Shown here: piece by piece, positions 1 to 6,216 of the stretch
Numbering within the stretch: the first letter of the stretch is position 1
How the letters are laid out: each line of letters starts with the position of its first letter
Assembly (NCBI GenBank): GCA_913057765.1
Contig: CAJXPH010000160.1
Span: 1 to 6,394 of the forward strand
Direction: 5' to 3'
Length of the DNA: 6,394 nucleotides
From: an uncultured Campylobacteraceae bacterium
Lineage (GTDB): Bacteria > Campylobacterota > Campylobacteria > Campylobacterales > Arcobacteraceae
Made by a program: the position numbers and the translations under genes
The notes under the pieces: generated by a model
What the model saw: the letters and a program-made list of their open reading frames with translations, nothing else
What the model was told of the DNA's origin: nothing
Databases searched by the model: none

Positions 1-48
1 TCTACACTATCCTCTTCGTCGGCAGCGTCAGATGTGTATAAGAGACAG
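1..48 (+). other. Illumina Nextera i5 adapter remnant (non-genomic)
   Basis: This stretch is library adapter, not organism DNA. Bases 1-7 match the end of the P5 primer, 8-15 (TATCCTCT) match the Nextera index known as S503/N503, 16-29 (TCGTCGGCAGCGTC) are the i5 read-primer site, and 30-48 (AGATGTGTATAAGAGACAG) are the Tn5 mosaic end. Together with the i7 adapter in the correct orientation at the other end, this shows an untrimmed read or contig. Genomic sequence starts at about base 49. The index names come from memory of the Illumina tables; the adapter identity itself is unambiguous. Confidence 0.98.
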
Positions 49-754
49 ATCAAAACTCGCTGCAATGGGAGAAATGTTAGGAAATATTGCTCATCAATGG
101 AGACAGCCACTATCTGCAATTAGTACAATTGCAAGTGGTATTCGTGTTCAAAAAGAAATGGGAATTAATGTGGATGATAAACAATTAGATAAAGACTTAG
201 AGGGTATTGTAAAAAGTACTTTAACTCTTTCAAATACAATTGATGATTTTAGAAACTTTTATTCTCAAGATAAAAATAAACATAATTTTATAATATCTAA
301 CTCAATCAATCAAGTATTTTCTTTAATCTCTGCAAATATTAAAAATAAGGGTATTGAAACTATTACTAATATAGATAATGTACAAATTAGCTCATATGAA
401 AATGAATTAATTCAAACTATATTAAATATCATTAATAATGCAAAAGATGCATTAGAGAATAAAAAAGAAGAGAATAAATTTATTTTTATAAAAGCATATA
501 AAAAAGATCAACAACTAATCATAAAAATTTATGACAATGCAGGTGGAATAAAAGAAAATATTATTGAAAGAATTTTTGAACCTTATTTCTCAACAAAATT
601 TAAATCACATGGCACAGGAATTGGTCTTTATATGACTAGAAATATTATTGAAAATAGTTTAAAAGGGAAAATAGAAGTCTCTAATAAAACTTTCATTTAT
701 AAAGACAATGAATATACAGGAGCTCTATTTACAATAAAACTCCCATTGAAATAA
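49..754 (+). CDS. sensor histidine kinase, C-terminal part (5'-truncated)
   Basis: This is the catalytic half of a two-component sensor kinase, which autophosphorylates a histidine with ATP and passes the phosphate to a response regulator. The open frame reaches back to an ATG at 32, but that ATG lies in the adapter, so residues 1-6 (MCIRDR) are artefact and the true start is off the window. Numbered from that false start, the phosphoacceptor H-box is GNIAHQWRQPLS with His21 (bases 92-94). The ATPase domain follows with an N-box around 132-140 (NIINNAKDA), a G1 box DNAGGI at 168-173, an F-box FEPYFSTK at 182-189 and a G2 box GTGIGLYM at 194-201. All catalytic boxes are present. There is no receiver domain after the kinase core. 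The sensor domain, any membrane segments and the partner regulator are not in the window, so the signal is unknown. The TAA stop at 752-754 directly abuts the stop of the convergent pyruvate kinase gene. Confidence 0.93.
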
Positions 755-2203
755 CTATTTCTTTTTTTCTGCAAAACTTAAATAATATTCAATTTCTGAT
801 GCAGTTAAAATTTTAATAGTATTAGTACTTCCAGGCATTCCCACAGGATAACCAACAGTAGCTACATATGGACCTTCTCTATTTAACAAACCTTTTTCAT
901 CAAGTTGAGATAACATTTTTTGAAACATTTTAGATGCATGAGATTCTTTAATTACACCTATTGGCTCAACTCCCCAAATAGAACATAAAGAATTTAATAC
1001 TTTTCTCTTATGAGTAAAAGTATAAATTGGCGTTTTTGGTCTATATCTTGATATTTTCATTGCCGATTTACCAGAACTTGTAAGTGCAAGAATTCCTTTT
1101 GCTCTTAAATCATCTGCAAGTTTAGTTACAGTTGCTTGAATAACATCGAAATCATCTAAATAGTCTAATTTATCATGTTTATCAAATGCATAAATTTCTT
1201 CCGTTTTAGCAATAATATTACTCATTGTATCTACAACATTAACTGGATTTTCTCCAATTGCACTTTCTTCACTAAGCATCACTACATCAGTTCCATCTAA
1301 CACTGCATTTGCAACATCAGAAATTTCAGCTCTAGTTGCTCTCTCATTTTCAGTCATAGATAAAAGCATTTGTGTTGCGGTAATTACAGGGATACAAGCT
1401 GCATTTGCTTTTTTAATAAGTCTTTTTTGAATTGTTGGTACTTCATAATATGGAACTTCAATTCCTAAGTCTCCACGTGCAACCATTAGTCCATCACTTG
1501 CACTAATAATCTCATCTATATTTTCAACTGCATCAAATTTTTCAATCTTTGCAATTAATTTTCCTTTATAATCACCAAGTAAATCCCTCGCATGTAACAT
1601 ATCTCTTTCATTTTGAACAAATGAAATTGCAAAATAATCTACCTTATTTTCAACTCCCCAAGCAATATCTTTTTTATCTTTTTTTGTAATAACATCAATA
1701 TCAATTACAGTATTTGGGAAATTCACACCTTTTCTAGAACTAAGAATCCCATGATTTTCAATCAAGGCTTTTATTTCATCACCAGTTTCAATAACTTTTG
1801 CTCTAATAGTTCCATCATATAAATAAATATACTCATTCTTTTTTACTTTATTAAGTAATTCTGGATAATTTAAAGAAACTACATATTTAGTCTCATCTTC
1901 TTTATATCCAATTATTTCATCTTTTAAAAATGTAAGAGTATCTCCTTTTCTTAATTCAAAAGGTTCTTTTAAATCTCCGACTCTCACTTTTGGTCCAGAT
2001 ATATCTTGTAAGATTGCAACAGTCGTATCTAAATTTTCCATTGCTGTTCTAATATTTTTTAATGTATTTAAATGATATTCATGACTTCCATGTGAGAAAT
2101 TTAGTCTAAACATATTTGCACCAGCACGAATTAGTCCTTCAATAGTCTCTACGGTATCACTTGCAGGCCCTAATGTTGCTAATATTTTTGTTCTCTTTTT
2201 CAT
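755..2203 (-). CDS. pyk: pyruvate kinase
   Basis: Catalyses the last step of glycolysis, phosphoenolpyruvate + ADP to pyruvate + ATP, in the cytoplasm. The 482-residue protein is full length (E. coli PykA is about 480). Signatures run in order: TKILATLGPAS at 5-15, the substrate loop FRLNFSHG at 32-39 (Arg33, Asn35, Ser37, His38), DISGPK at 67-72, the catalytic lysine and metal ligand in AKIEK (Lys219, Glu221), ARGDLG at 242-247 with metal ligand Asp245, and ATQML with Thr277. The B domain occupies roughly 73-165 and the C-terminal domain begins near 350. Lys72 sits where potassium-dependent enzymes have Glu (rabbit Glu117), so the enzyme looks like the potassium-independent, PykA-like type. 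The start at 2201-2203 is supported by AGGAG at 2211-2215, seven bases upstream. The gene is transcribed divergently from the OmpA-family gene and looks monocistronic within the window. Confidence 0.97.
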   Translation of the reverse strand: MKKRTKILATLGPASDTVETIEGLIRAGANMFRLNFSHGSHEYHLNTLKNIRTAMENLDTTVAILQDISGPKVRVGDLKEPFELRKGDTLTFLKDEIIGYKEDETKYVVSLNYPELLNKVKKNEYIYLYDGTIRAKVIETGDEIKALIENHGILSSRKGVNFPNTVIDIDVITKKDKKDIAWGVENKVDYFAISFVQNERDMLHARDLLGDYKGKLIAKIEKFDAVENIDEIISASDGLMVARGDLGIEVPYYEVPTIQKRLIKKANAACIPVITATQMLLSMTENERATRAEISDVANAVLDGTDVVMLSEESAIGENPVNVVDTMSNIIAKTEEIYAFDKHDKLDYLDDFDVIQATVTKLADDLRAKGILALTSSGKSAMKISRYRPKTPIYTFTHKRKVLNSLCSIWGVEPIGVIKESHASKMFQKMLSQLDEKGLLNREGPYVATVGYPVGMPGSTNTIKILTASEIEYYLSFAEKKK

Positions 2204-2238
2204 GGGGCTTCTCCTAAATTTTATTATTTTAAGTTCTT

Positions 2239-2244
2239 ATTATA
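2239..2244 (-). promoter_or_regulatory. putative -10 box for pyruvate kinase
   Basis: On the minus strand this hexamer reads TATAAT, a perfect match to the sigma-70 -10 consensus, 35 bases before the pyk start codon. Transcription would begin near 2232 and give a leader of about 28 bases that contains the AGGAG ribosome binding site. No recognisable -35 box lies 16-18 bases upstream, only AT-rich sequence, which is usual for Campylobacterota housekeeping promoters. The surrounding DNA is very AT-rich, so a chance match is possible. Confidence 0.5.
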
Positions 2245-2311
2245 TCCAAAATCATTTACAAAATAGTTACATATCCAATTAATAAATTACACAATTATTT
2301 CACCAAGAAGA

Positions 2312-2320
2312 TGCTATAAT
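2312..2320 (+). promoter_or_regulatory. putative extended -10 promoter for OmpA-family lipoprotein gene
   Basis: TGCTATAAT combines a perfect TATAAT (2315-2320) with an upstream TG, the extended -10 pattern that can work without a -35 box. Transcription would start near 2327, giving a leader of about 22 bases that contains the purine-rich ribosome binding site AGAGGGG at 2334-2340, eight bases before the ATG at 2349. No TTGACA-like -35 is seen. Together with the opposing TATAAT at 2239-2244 this makes a compact divergent promoter region of 145 bases between the two start codons. Confidence 0.65.
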
Positions 2321-2348
2321 TACTTATAAAAATAGAGGGGATTAGAAT

Positions 2349-3092
2349 ATGAAAACAATTTTTCTAAAACAAATAGCAGCAACATCAGTTGTAGCTATGA
2401 TGCTTGCAGGATGTGCAATGCAGGGGAATGATCCAGAACCAGGTTCAACAAATAATGCAGGTATGTCAAAAACTCAAACAGGTGCACTTATTGGTGGTCT
2501 TTTAGGTGCAGTAATTGGTGGAACAACAAAAGGAAGTAGTAAAGGGAAAAGAGTTCTAATTGGCGGTGCTATTGGTGCAGCTATTGGAGGAGGAATTGGT
2601 TATTCAATGGATCAGCAAGCAAAAGAAGTTGCAGATAAATTAAATACTGATGTTAATAATAACCCTAATGCAGCCTTAAATCCAGATAATGATTTAATTG
2701 TATCAAATACCGATAAATACGTAAAAATTATGTTAAGAGATAGCATGGTTTTTGAAACTAATTCTGCTATTCCAACACAAGAAGCTTCAAGAAAGATTGC
2801 TAAGATTTCAGATGTTTTAAAAACTTATCCTAACACTATAATTCAAGTTGTTGGATTTACTGATAATAGAGGTTCATATGAATATAATCAAAAACTATCT
2901 GAACAAAGAGCTTCAAATGTAGGAAATACGATTCACAATAGTGGTATAAAAAATCAAGTATTTTCAAAAGGATGTTCTTTCAATAAACCTGTATCACCTA
3001 ATACAAGTAAAGAAAGTATGTCATTAAATAGAAGAGTTGAAATCTATCTATATGCAGATCAAAACGCAATTATTGATGCTTGTGTAGAATAG
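2349..3092 (+). CDS. OmpA-family outer-membrane lipoprotein with glycine zipper
   Basis: Probably an outer-membrane lipoprotein that anchors the envelope to peptidoglycan. Residues 1-21 form a lipoprotein signal peptide ending in the lipobox LAGC, with Cys22 as the lipidated residue. Ala at +2 (no Asp) suggests outer-membrane sorting. Residues about 45-85 hold two glycine-zipper stretches (GALIGGLLGAVIGG and IGGAIGAAIGGGIG) separated by a lysine-rich hinge, as in YiaD- and SlyB-like proteins. Residues about 123-236 are an OmpA C-terminal peptidoglycan-binding domain: GFTDNRG at 169-175, LSEQRA at 183-188 and NRRVEI at 227-232. Asp172 and Arg187 are spaced like the two diaminopimelate-binding residues of E. 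coli OmpA (Asp271, Arg286). Two cysteines in the periplasmic part, Cys209 and Cys245, could form a disulfide. The gene has its own promoter and is followed by an intrinsic terminator, so it is probably monocistronic. The overall architecture resembles YiaD, but I do not assign that name. Confidence 0.92.
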   Translation: MKTIFLKQIAATSVVAMMLAGCAMQGNDPEPGSTNNAGMSKTQTGALIGGLLGAVIGGTTKGSSKGKRVLIGGAIGAAIGGGIGYSMDQQAKEVADKLNTDVNNNPNAALNPDNDLIVSNTDKYVKIMLRDSMVFETNSAIPTQEASRKIAKISDVLKTYPNTIIQVVGFTDNRGSYEYNQKLSEQRASNVGNTIHNSGIKNQVFSKGCSFNKPVSPNTSKESMSLNRRVEIYLYADQNAIIDACVE

Positions 3093-3095
3093 TTA

Positions 3096-3128
3096 AAAAA
3101 GAGGAGAGACTCTCCTCTTTTTATTTTA
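3096..3128 (+). terminator. intrinsic terminator after OmpA-family gene
   Basis: A 12-bp perfect stem pairs 3096-3107 with 3111-3122 around a three-base loop (GAC). The core is AGAGGAGA against TCTCCTCT, flanked by A and T tracts, and the stem is followed by ATTTTAAT. It begins four bases after the TAG stop at 3090-3092. The A-stem-T symmetry would also let it work on the minus strand, but no minus-strand gene arrives here. Confidence 0.92.
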
Positions 3129-3172
3129 ATAATACAAAAATATACAAAGCCTTTTTTAGATAAACTTTCAAA

Positions 3173-4195
3173 ATGAATTCAGAGAAACAAAAATTTAGTG
3201 ATTATTTTAACACATGGCTTTACAGTGAAAATGGATATTATTCAAACTATAAACAAATAGGGAAAGAAGGCGATTTTTATACTTCTGTCTCAACATCAAG
3301 CTTTTTTGGGGGAACAATTGGAAAAAGAATAGTTGATTCCATAAAAGAAGGGAATCTTCCAAAAAATACAACTATAGTTGAAGTTGGTGCACACCATGGT
3401 TATTTACTTGCTGATATTATTCAATTTATATATACTTTAAATCCAAAACTTCTAGATACACTAAACTTTGCCATTGTAGAGAGATTTGATAATCTACAAA
3501 AACAACAAACAAAATATTTACAAGAATGTTTTGGAGATGTTGTAAGGATAGAATACTACAATGATATTAGTGAAGTAAAATTACCCCATGCCTTTATTAT
3601 TGCAAATGAAATCTTTGATGCTTTTTCTTGTGAATTAGTTTATACAAAAGAAGAAACACTTCAAATGGCATATGTTAAAAATCATAAAATAGAATTTGAA
3701 GATTGCAATAATATAGACTTAATAGAACATTGTAAAAAATATAAAATAACAAAAGGTGAAGTGGGTCTGGGTTATAAAGAATTTGTAACTAATATCTCTT
3801 CAAATATAAAGAAATTTGAATTTATAACTTTTGATTATGGAGATAGAGTACCAAGAAATGACTTTTCAACAAGAATTTATGATAAACATAAAGTTTTTCC
3901 AATCTTTGAGGAGAACATAGACTTAGAAAAATATTTTGCTAAAACAGATATTACATATGATGTATATTTCACACATATAGAAGATTGCTTTAAAACTTCA
4001 GGAGTAGAAGATGTCACATTTAAAACTCAAATGCAAGCACTTGTAGAATTTGGAATCATTGATTTACTAGAAATACTAAAAGAAAATAGTGATGAAAATA
4101 CTTATCTTAGAGAATCTCAAAAAATCAAAACGCTAGTAGAACCTACTGGTATGGGAGATAGATTTAAAATGCTACATGTTAAGAAGTTTTCGTAA
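3173..4195 (+). CDS. class I SAM-dependent methyltransferase, DUF185/NDUFAF7 family
   Basis: Family match is by the order of conserved blocks: GYYSNYKQIGKEGDFYTS at 21-38, FFGGTIG at 44-50, the SAM-binding motif I as TTIVEVGAHHGYLL at 66-79, ANEIFDAF at 144-151, FDYGD at 220-224, DITYDVYFTHI at 259-269 and the terminal MGDRFKML at 327-334. The 340-residue length is typical. The mitochondrial relative NDUFAF7 methylates an arginine of a complex I subunit; bacterial substrates are generally unknown, so no substrate is claimed. Motif I carries His-His where relatives usually have a GPGxG-like loop. The start is forced: an in-frame TAA at 3161-3163 leaves only ATG 3173 as a plausible start, yet no Shine-Dalgarno is visible before it. 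It lies 80 bases after the lipoprotein gene, past a terminator, so it is probably transcribed separately. It ends eight bases from the convergent DUF779 gene. Confidence 0.88.
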   Translation: MNSEKQKFSDYFNTWLYSENGYYSNYKQIGKEGDFYTSVSTSSFFGGTIGKRIVDSIKEGNLPKNTTIVEVGAHHGYLLADIIQFIYTLNPKLLDTLNFAIVERFDNLQKQQTKYLQECFGDVVRIEYYNDISEVKLPHAFIIANEIFDAFSCELVYTKEETLQMAYVKNHKIEFEDCNNIDLIEHCKKYKITKGEVGLGYKEFVTNISSNIKKFEFITFDYGDRVPRNDFSTRIYDKHKVFPIFEENIDLEKYFAKTDITYDVYFTHIEDCFKTSGVEDVTFKTQMQALVEFGIIDLLEILKENSDENTYLRESQKIKTLVEPTGMGDRFKMLHVKKFS

Positions 4196-4203
4196 CAAGG
4201 CAC

Positions 4204-4575
4204 TTAAAGTTCTTCTAAATTTAAATATTCTTCATCTGAAAATATTCTAGATTTTGTTAAAAACTGATAACCTAAATCTATTTCTAAAGAAAATGAATTT
4301 CCAAAAGCACCTTTTTCTTCTTTTACATCAATAGTAATATGAGAGTGTTTAAAATATTCAAATTGGTCTTTATCTATAAAAAATTCACACCCACAAATTT
4401 CACCCATCTTGACATTTCGAGAGGGTACATAGAAATCACTTTTTGCATAACACATTGGTGCAGTTCCATCACAACAACCACCACTTTGATTAAATACTAG
4501 TTCACCATTTTCTTCTTTTAATTTTTCAATGATTTCTGTCGCTGCTGGTGTTACGGCTAATCTTTCAGTTGCCAT
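4204..4575 (-). CDS. DUF779 family protein, aldehyde dehydrogenase-associated
   Basis: A small cytosolic protein of unknown biochemical function, typically encoded beside aldehyde dehydrogenase genes as it is here. Using the start at 4573-4575 it has 123 residues. This start is preferred over an in-frame ATG at 4597-4599 (131 residues) because AAGGA at 4582-4586 lies at good distance from it, the upstream ATG has no such site, and the extra residues MKLKKGFK do not look like the family, which begins near ATERLAVTPAA. The hallmark is QSGGCCDGTAPMCY, with Cys34, Cys35 and Cys42, followed by GEICGCEFF (Cys61, Cys63), FKHSHITIDV, and the terminal GYQFLTKSRIF. Five cysteines in so small a cytosolic protein suggest metal binding or redox chemistry, but that is inference. 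It lies 87 bases downstream of the dehydrogenase on the same strand, with a terminator between them. Confidence 0.9.
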   Translation of the reverse strand: MATERLAVTPAATEIIEKLKEENGELVFNQSGGCCDGTAPMCYAKSDFYVPSRNVKMGEICGCEFFIDKDQFEYFKHSHITIDVKEEKGAFGNSFSLEIDLGYQFLTKSRIFSDEEYLNLEEL

Positions 4576-4605
4576 TTTAAATCCTTTTTTCAATTTCATA
4601 AACGT

Positions 4606-4639
4606 AAAAATGCATAGAAGAAAACCTCCTATGCATTTT
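4606..4639 (-). terminator. intrinsic terminator between aldehyde dehydrogenase and DUF779 genes
   Basis: An 11-bp perfect inverted repeat pairs 4629-4639 with 4607-4617 (minus strand AAAATGCATAG and CTATGCATTTT). In minus-strand RNA the stem continues upward by a G-U wobble (4628/4618), A-U (4627/4619) and G-C (4626/4620), giving about 14 bp and a short U-rich loop. On the plus strand the wobble would be an A-C mismatch, so the hairpin is better suited to minus-strand transcripts. The U tract is UUUUU at 4610-4606. It starts 24 bases after the dehydrogenase stop and leaves only about 30 bases to the DUF779 start. Confidence 0.75.
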
Positions 4640-4662
4640 CAATATAATTTTGTACTATAGGC

Positions 4663-6180
4663 CTAGAAAAATCCTAAAGCATCTTTAGAGTAAGAAGTCA
4701 GAATATTTTTAGTATGTCTGTACGAGTTTAACATCATCATGTGAGTTTCTCTACCGATTCCTGATTTTTTATATCCTCCAAATGACGCATGAGATGGGTA
4801 TAAGTGGTAACAATTAACCCATACACGACCTGCTTGAATTCCTCTTGAGAATTTATGTAATTGATGTGTATCTCTTGACCATACACCAGAACCTAATCCA
4901 TAAATTGTATCATTTGCAATTTCTAATGCTTCATCTTCATCTTTAAAAGTAGTAACAGCAAGAACTGGTCCAAAAATTTCTTCTTGGAAAATTCTCATTT
5001 TGTTATGACCTTTAAAAATTGTTGGTTGAATATAGTTTCCGTTTGGATATGTTTTATTATCATATTCATTTCCACCAATTAGACATTCAGCACCCTCTTC
5101 TTTACCAATTTTAATGTATTCTAAGATCTTTTCTTTTTGATTAGTTGAAGCTTGTGCTCCCATTTTAGTTGATGGATCTAAAGGGTCTTCTTGTGTAATT
5201 GCGGCTACTCTTTCTAATACTCTTGCCATAAATGGTTCGTAAATTGACTCTTGGATAAGTGCTCTAGAAGGACAAGTACAAACTTCACCAGAGTTAAATG
5301 CAAATAGAACTAAACCTTCAATTGCTTTATCAAAAAATGCATCATCTGCATCCATAATAGATTCTAAGAAAATATTTGGAGATTTACCACCAAGTTCTAA
5401 AGTTGAAGGAATAATATTTTCAGTTGCATATTGCATAATTAGCTGACCAGTTGTAGTTTCACCTGTAAATCCAACTTTTTTAACATCTGGGTGAGTAGAT
5501 AAGTGTTTACCGATTTTTCCACCAGCTCCATTAATAATATTAATAATACCTTTTGGAAGAACATCTTGAATAAGTTCCATCATAATTAAAATAGCCATCG
5601 GTGTCGCACTTGCTGGCTTTAAAACAACACAATTTCCAGCAGCTAAAGCAGGAGCAATTTTCCATGCAGCCATTAATAAGGGGAAGTTCCAAGGAATGAT
5701 TTGTGCAACAACACCTAATGGCTCATAGATTTCTTGAGAAATTGTATTTTCATCTAAATCAGAAACTGAACCAGACTCTCCTCTAATCACAGAAGCAAAA
5801 TATCTAAAATGATCTACAACTAAGGGAACATCTGCCGCCATAGTTTCTCTAACTGCTTTACCATTATCTAAAGTTTCAGCAACTGCTAATTGTTCTAATC
5901 CAGCTTCAATTGCATCTGCAACTTTATTTAACATTGTACTTCTTTCGATAACAGAAGTATGTTTAAATGAATCAAAAGCTAATGTTGCCGCTGCAACTGC
6001 AGCATCTACATCTGCTTCATTTGATCTTGGGATTCTAGTTAAAATTTCACCATCAACAGGAGATAGGTTATCAAAATATTCTCCACTTATTGGAGCAATC
6101 CATTCACCACCAATAAAATTCTCATATTGGGCTTTGTAAGTTGGTTTTGTTAAAGCTTGTACTTTTTCTTGTGTTGACAT
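4663..6180 (-). CDS. aldehyde dehydrogenase, AldB/ExaC/AcoD-type (acetaldehyde dehydrogenase-like)
   Basis: Oxidises an aldehyde, most likely acetaldehyde or another short aliphatic aldehyde, to the acid with NAD(P)+ in the cytoplasm. The 505-residue protein matches the usual length of this subfamily. Visible active-site parts are PWNFP with Asn165, the cofactor lysine in LKPAS (Lys188), FTGETTTG at 238-245, the general base in LELGGK (Glu262), the nucleophile in FNSGEVCTCPSR (Cys301), and QEEIFGPV at 399-406. The C-terminal block from SFGGYKKSGIGRE through TKNILTSYSKDALGFF is characteristic of AldB, ExaC and AcoD, enzymes of ethanol and acetoin breakdown; I cannot tell which of these is the true orthologue. 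Ser191 replaces the Glu common in NAD-specific members, so NADP+ use is possible. The start at 6178-6180 has AAGGA at 6187-6191. The gene is followed by a terminator and then DUF779. Its upstream region holds a palindrome and an 11-bp repeat array that may control it. Confidence 0.95.
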   Translation of the reverse strand: MSTQEKVQALTKPTYKAQYENFIGGEWIAPISGEYFDNLSPVDGEILTRIPRSNEADVDAAVAAATLAFDSFKHTSVIERSTMLNKVADAIEAGLEQLAVAETLDNGKAVRETMAADVPLVVDHFRYFASVIRGESGSVSDLDENTISQEIYEPLGVVAQIIPWNFPLLMAAWKIAPALAAGNCVVLKPASATPMAILIMMELIQDVLPKGIINIINGAGGKIGKHLSTHPDVKKVGFTGETTTGQLIMQYATENIIPSTLELGGKSPNIFLESIMDADDAFFDKAIEGLVLFAFNSGEVCTCPSRALIQESIYEPFMARVLERVAAITQEDPLDPSTKMGAQASTNQKEKILEYIKIGKEEGAECLIGGNEYDNKTYPNGNYIQPTIFKGHNKMRIFQEEIFGPVLAVTTFKDEDEALEIANDTIYGLGSGVWSRDTHQLHKFSRGIQAGRVWVNCYHLYPSHASFGGYKKSGIGRETHMMMLNSYRHTKNILTSYSKDALGFF

Positions 6181-6216
6181 ATTTCTTCCTTATATTAATA
6201 AATATTTTTTAAAAGA

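Noticed and set aside
30..48. Transposon end (Tn5 mosaic end) as evidence of a mobile element, also at 6345-6363
   Set aside because: The mosaic ends are embedded in complete indexed sequencing adapters, so they come from tagmentation library preparation, not from a natural transposon.
718..745. GGAG...CTCC inverted repeat near the end of the kinase gene as a terminator for pyruvate kinase
   Set aside because: Arms are only four to five bases with a loop of about 18 bases and no U tract on the minus strand; too weak to call.
4182..4216. AGAAG...CTTCT inverted repeat across the methyltransferase/DUF779 convergent junction as a bidirectional terminator
   Set aside because: Five-base AT-rich arms with bulges and a long loop; not distinguishable from chance in this base composition.
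4576..4599. Longer DUF779 start at 4597-4599 giving 131 residues
   Set aside because: No ribosome binding site precedes it, whereas AAGGA at 4582-4586 is well placed for the ATG at 4573-4575, and the added residues do not resemble the family N-terminus.
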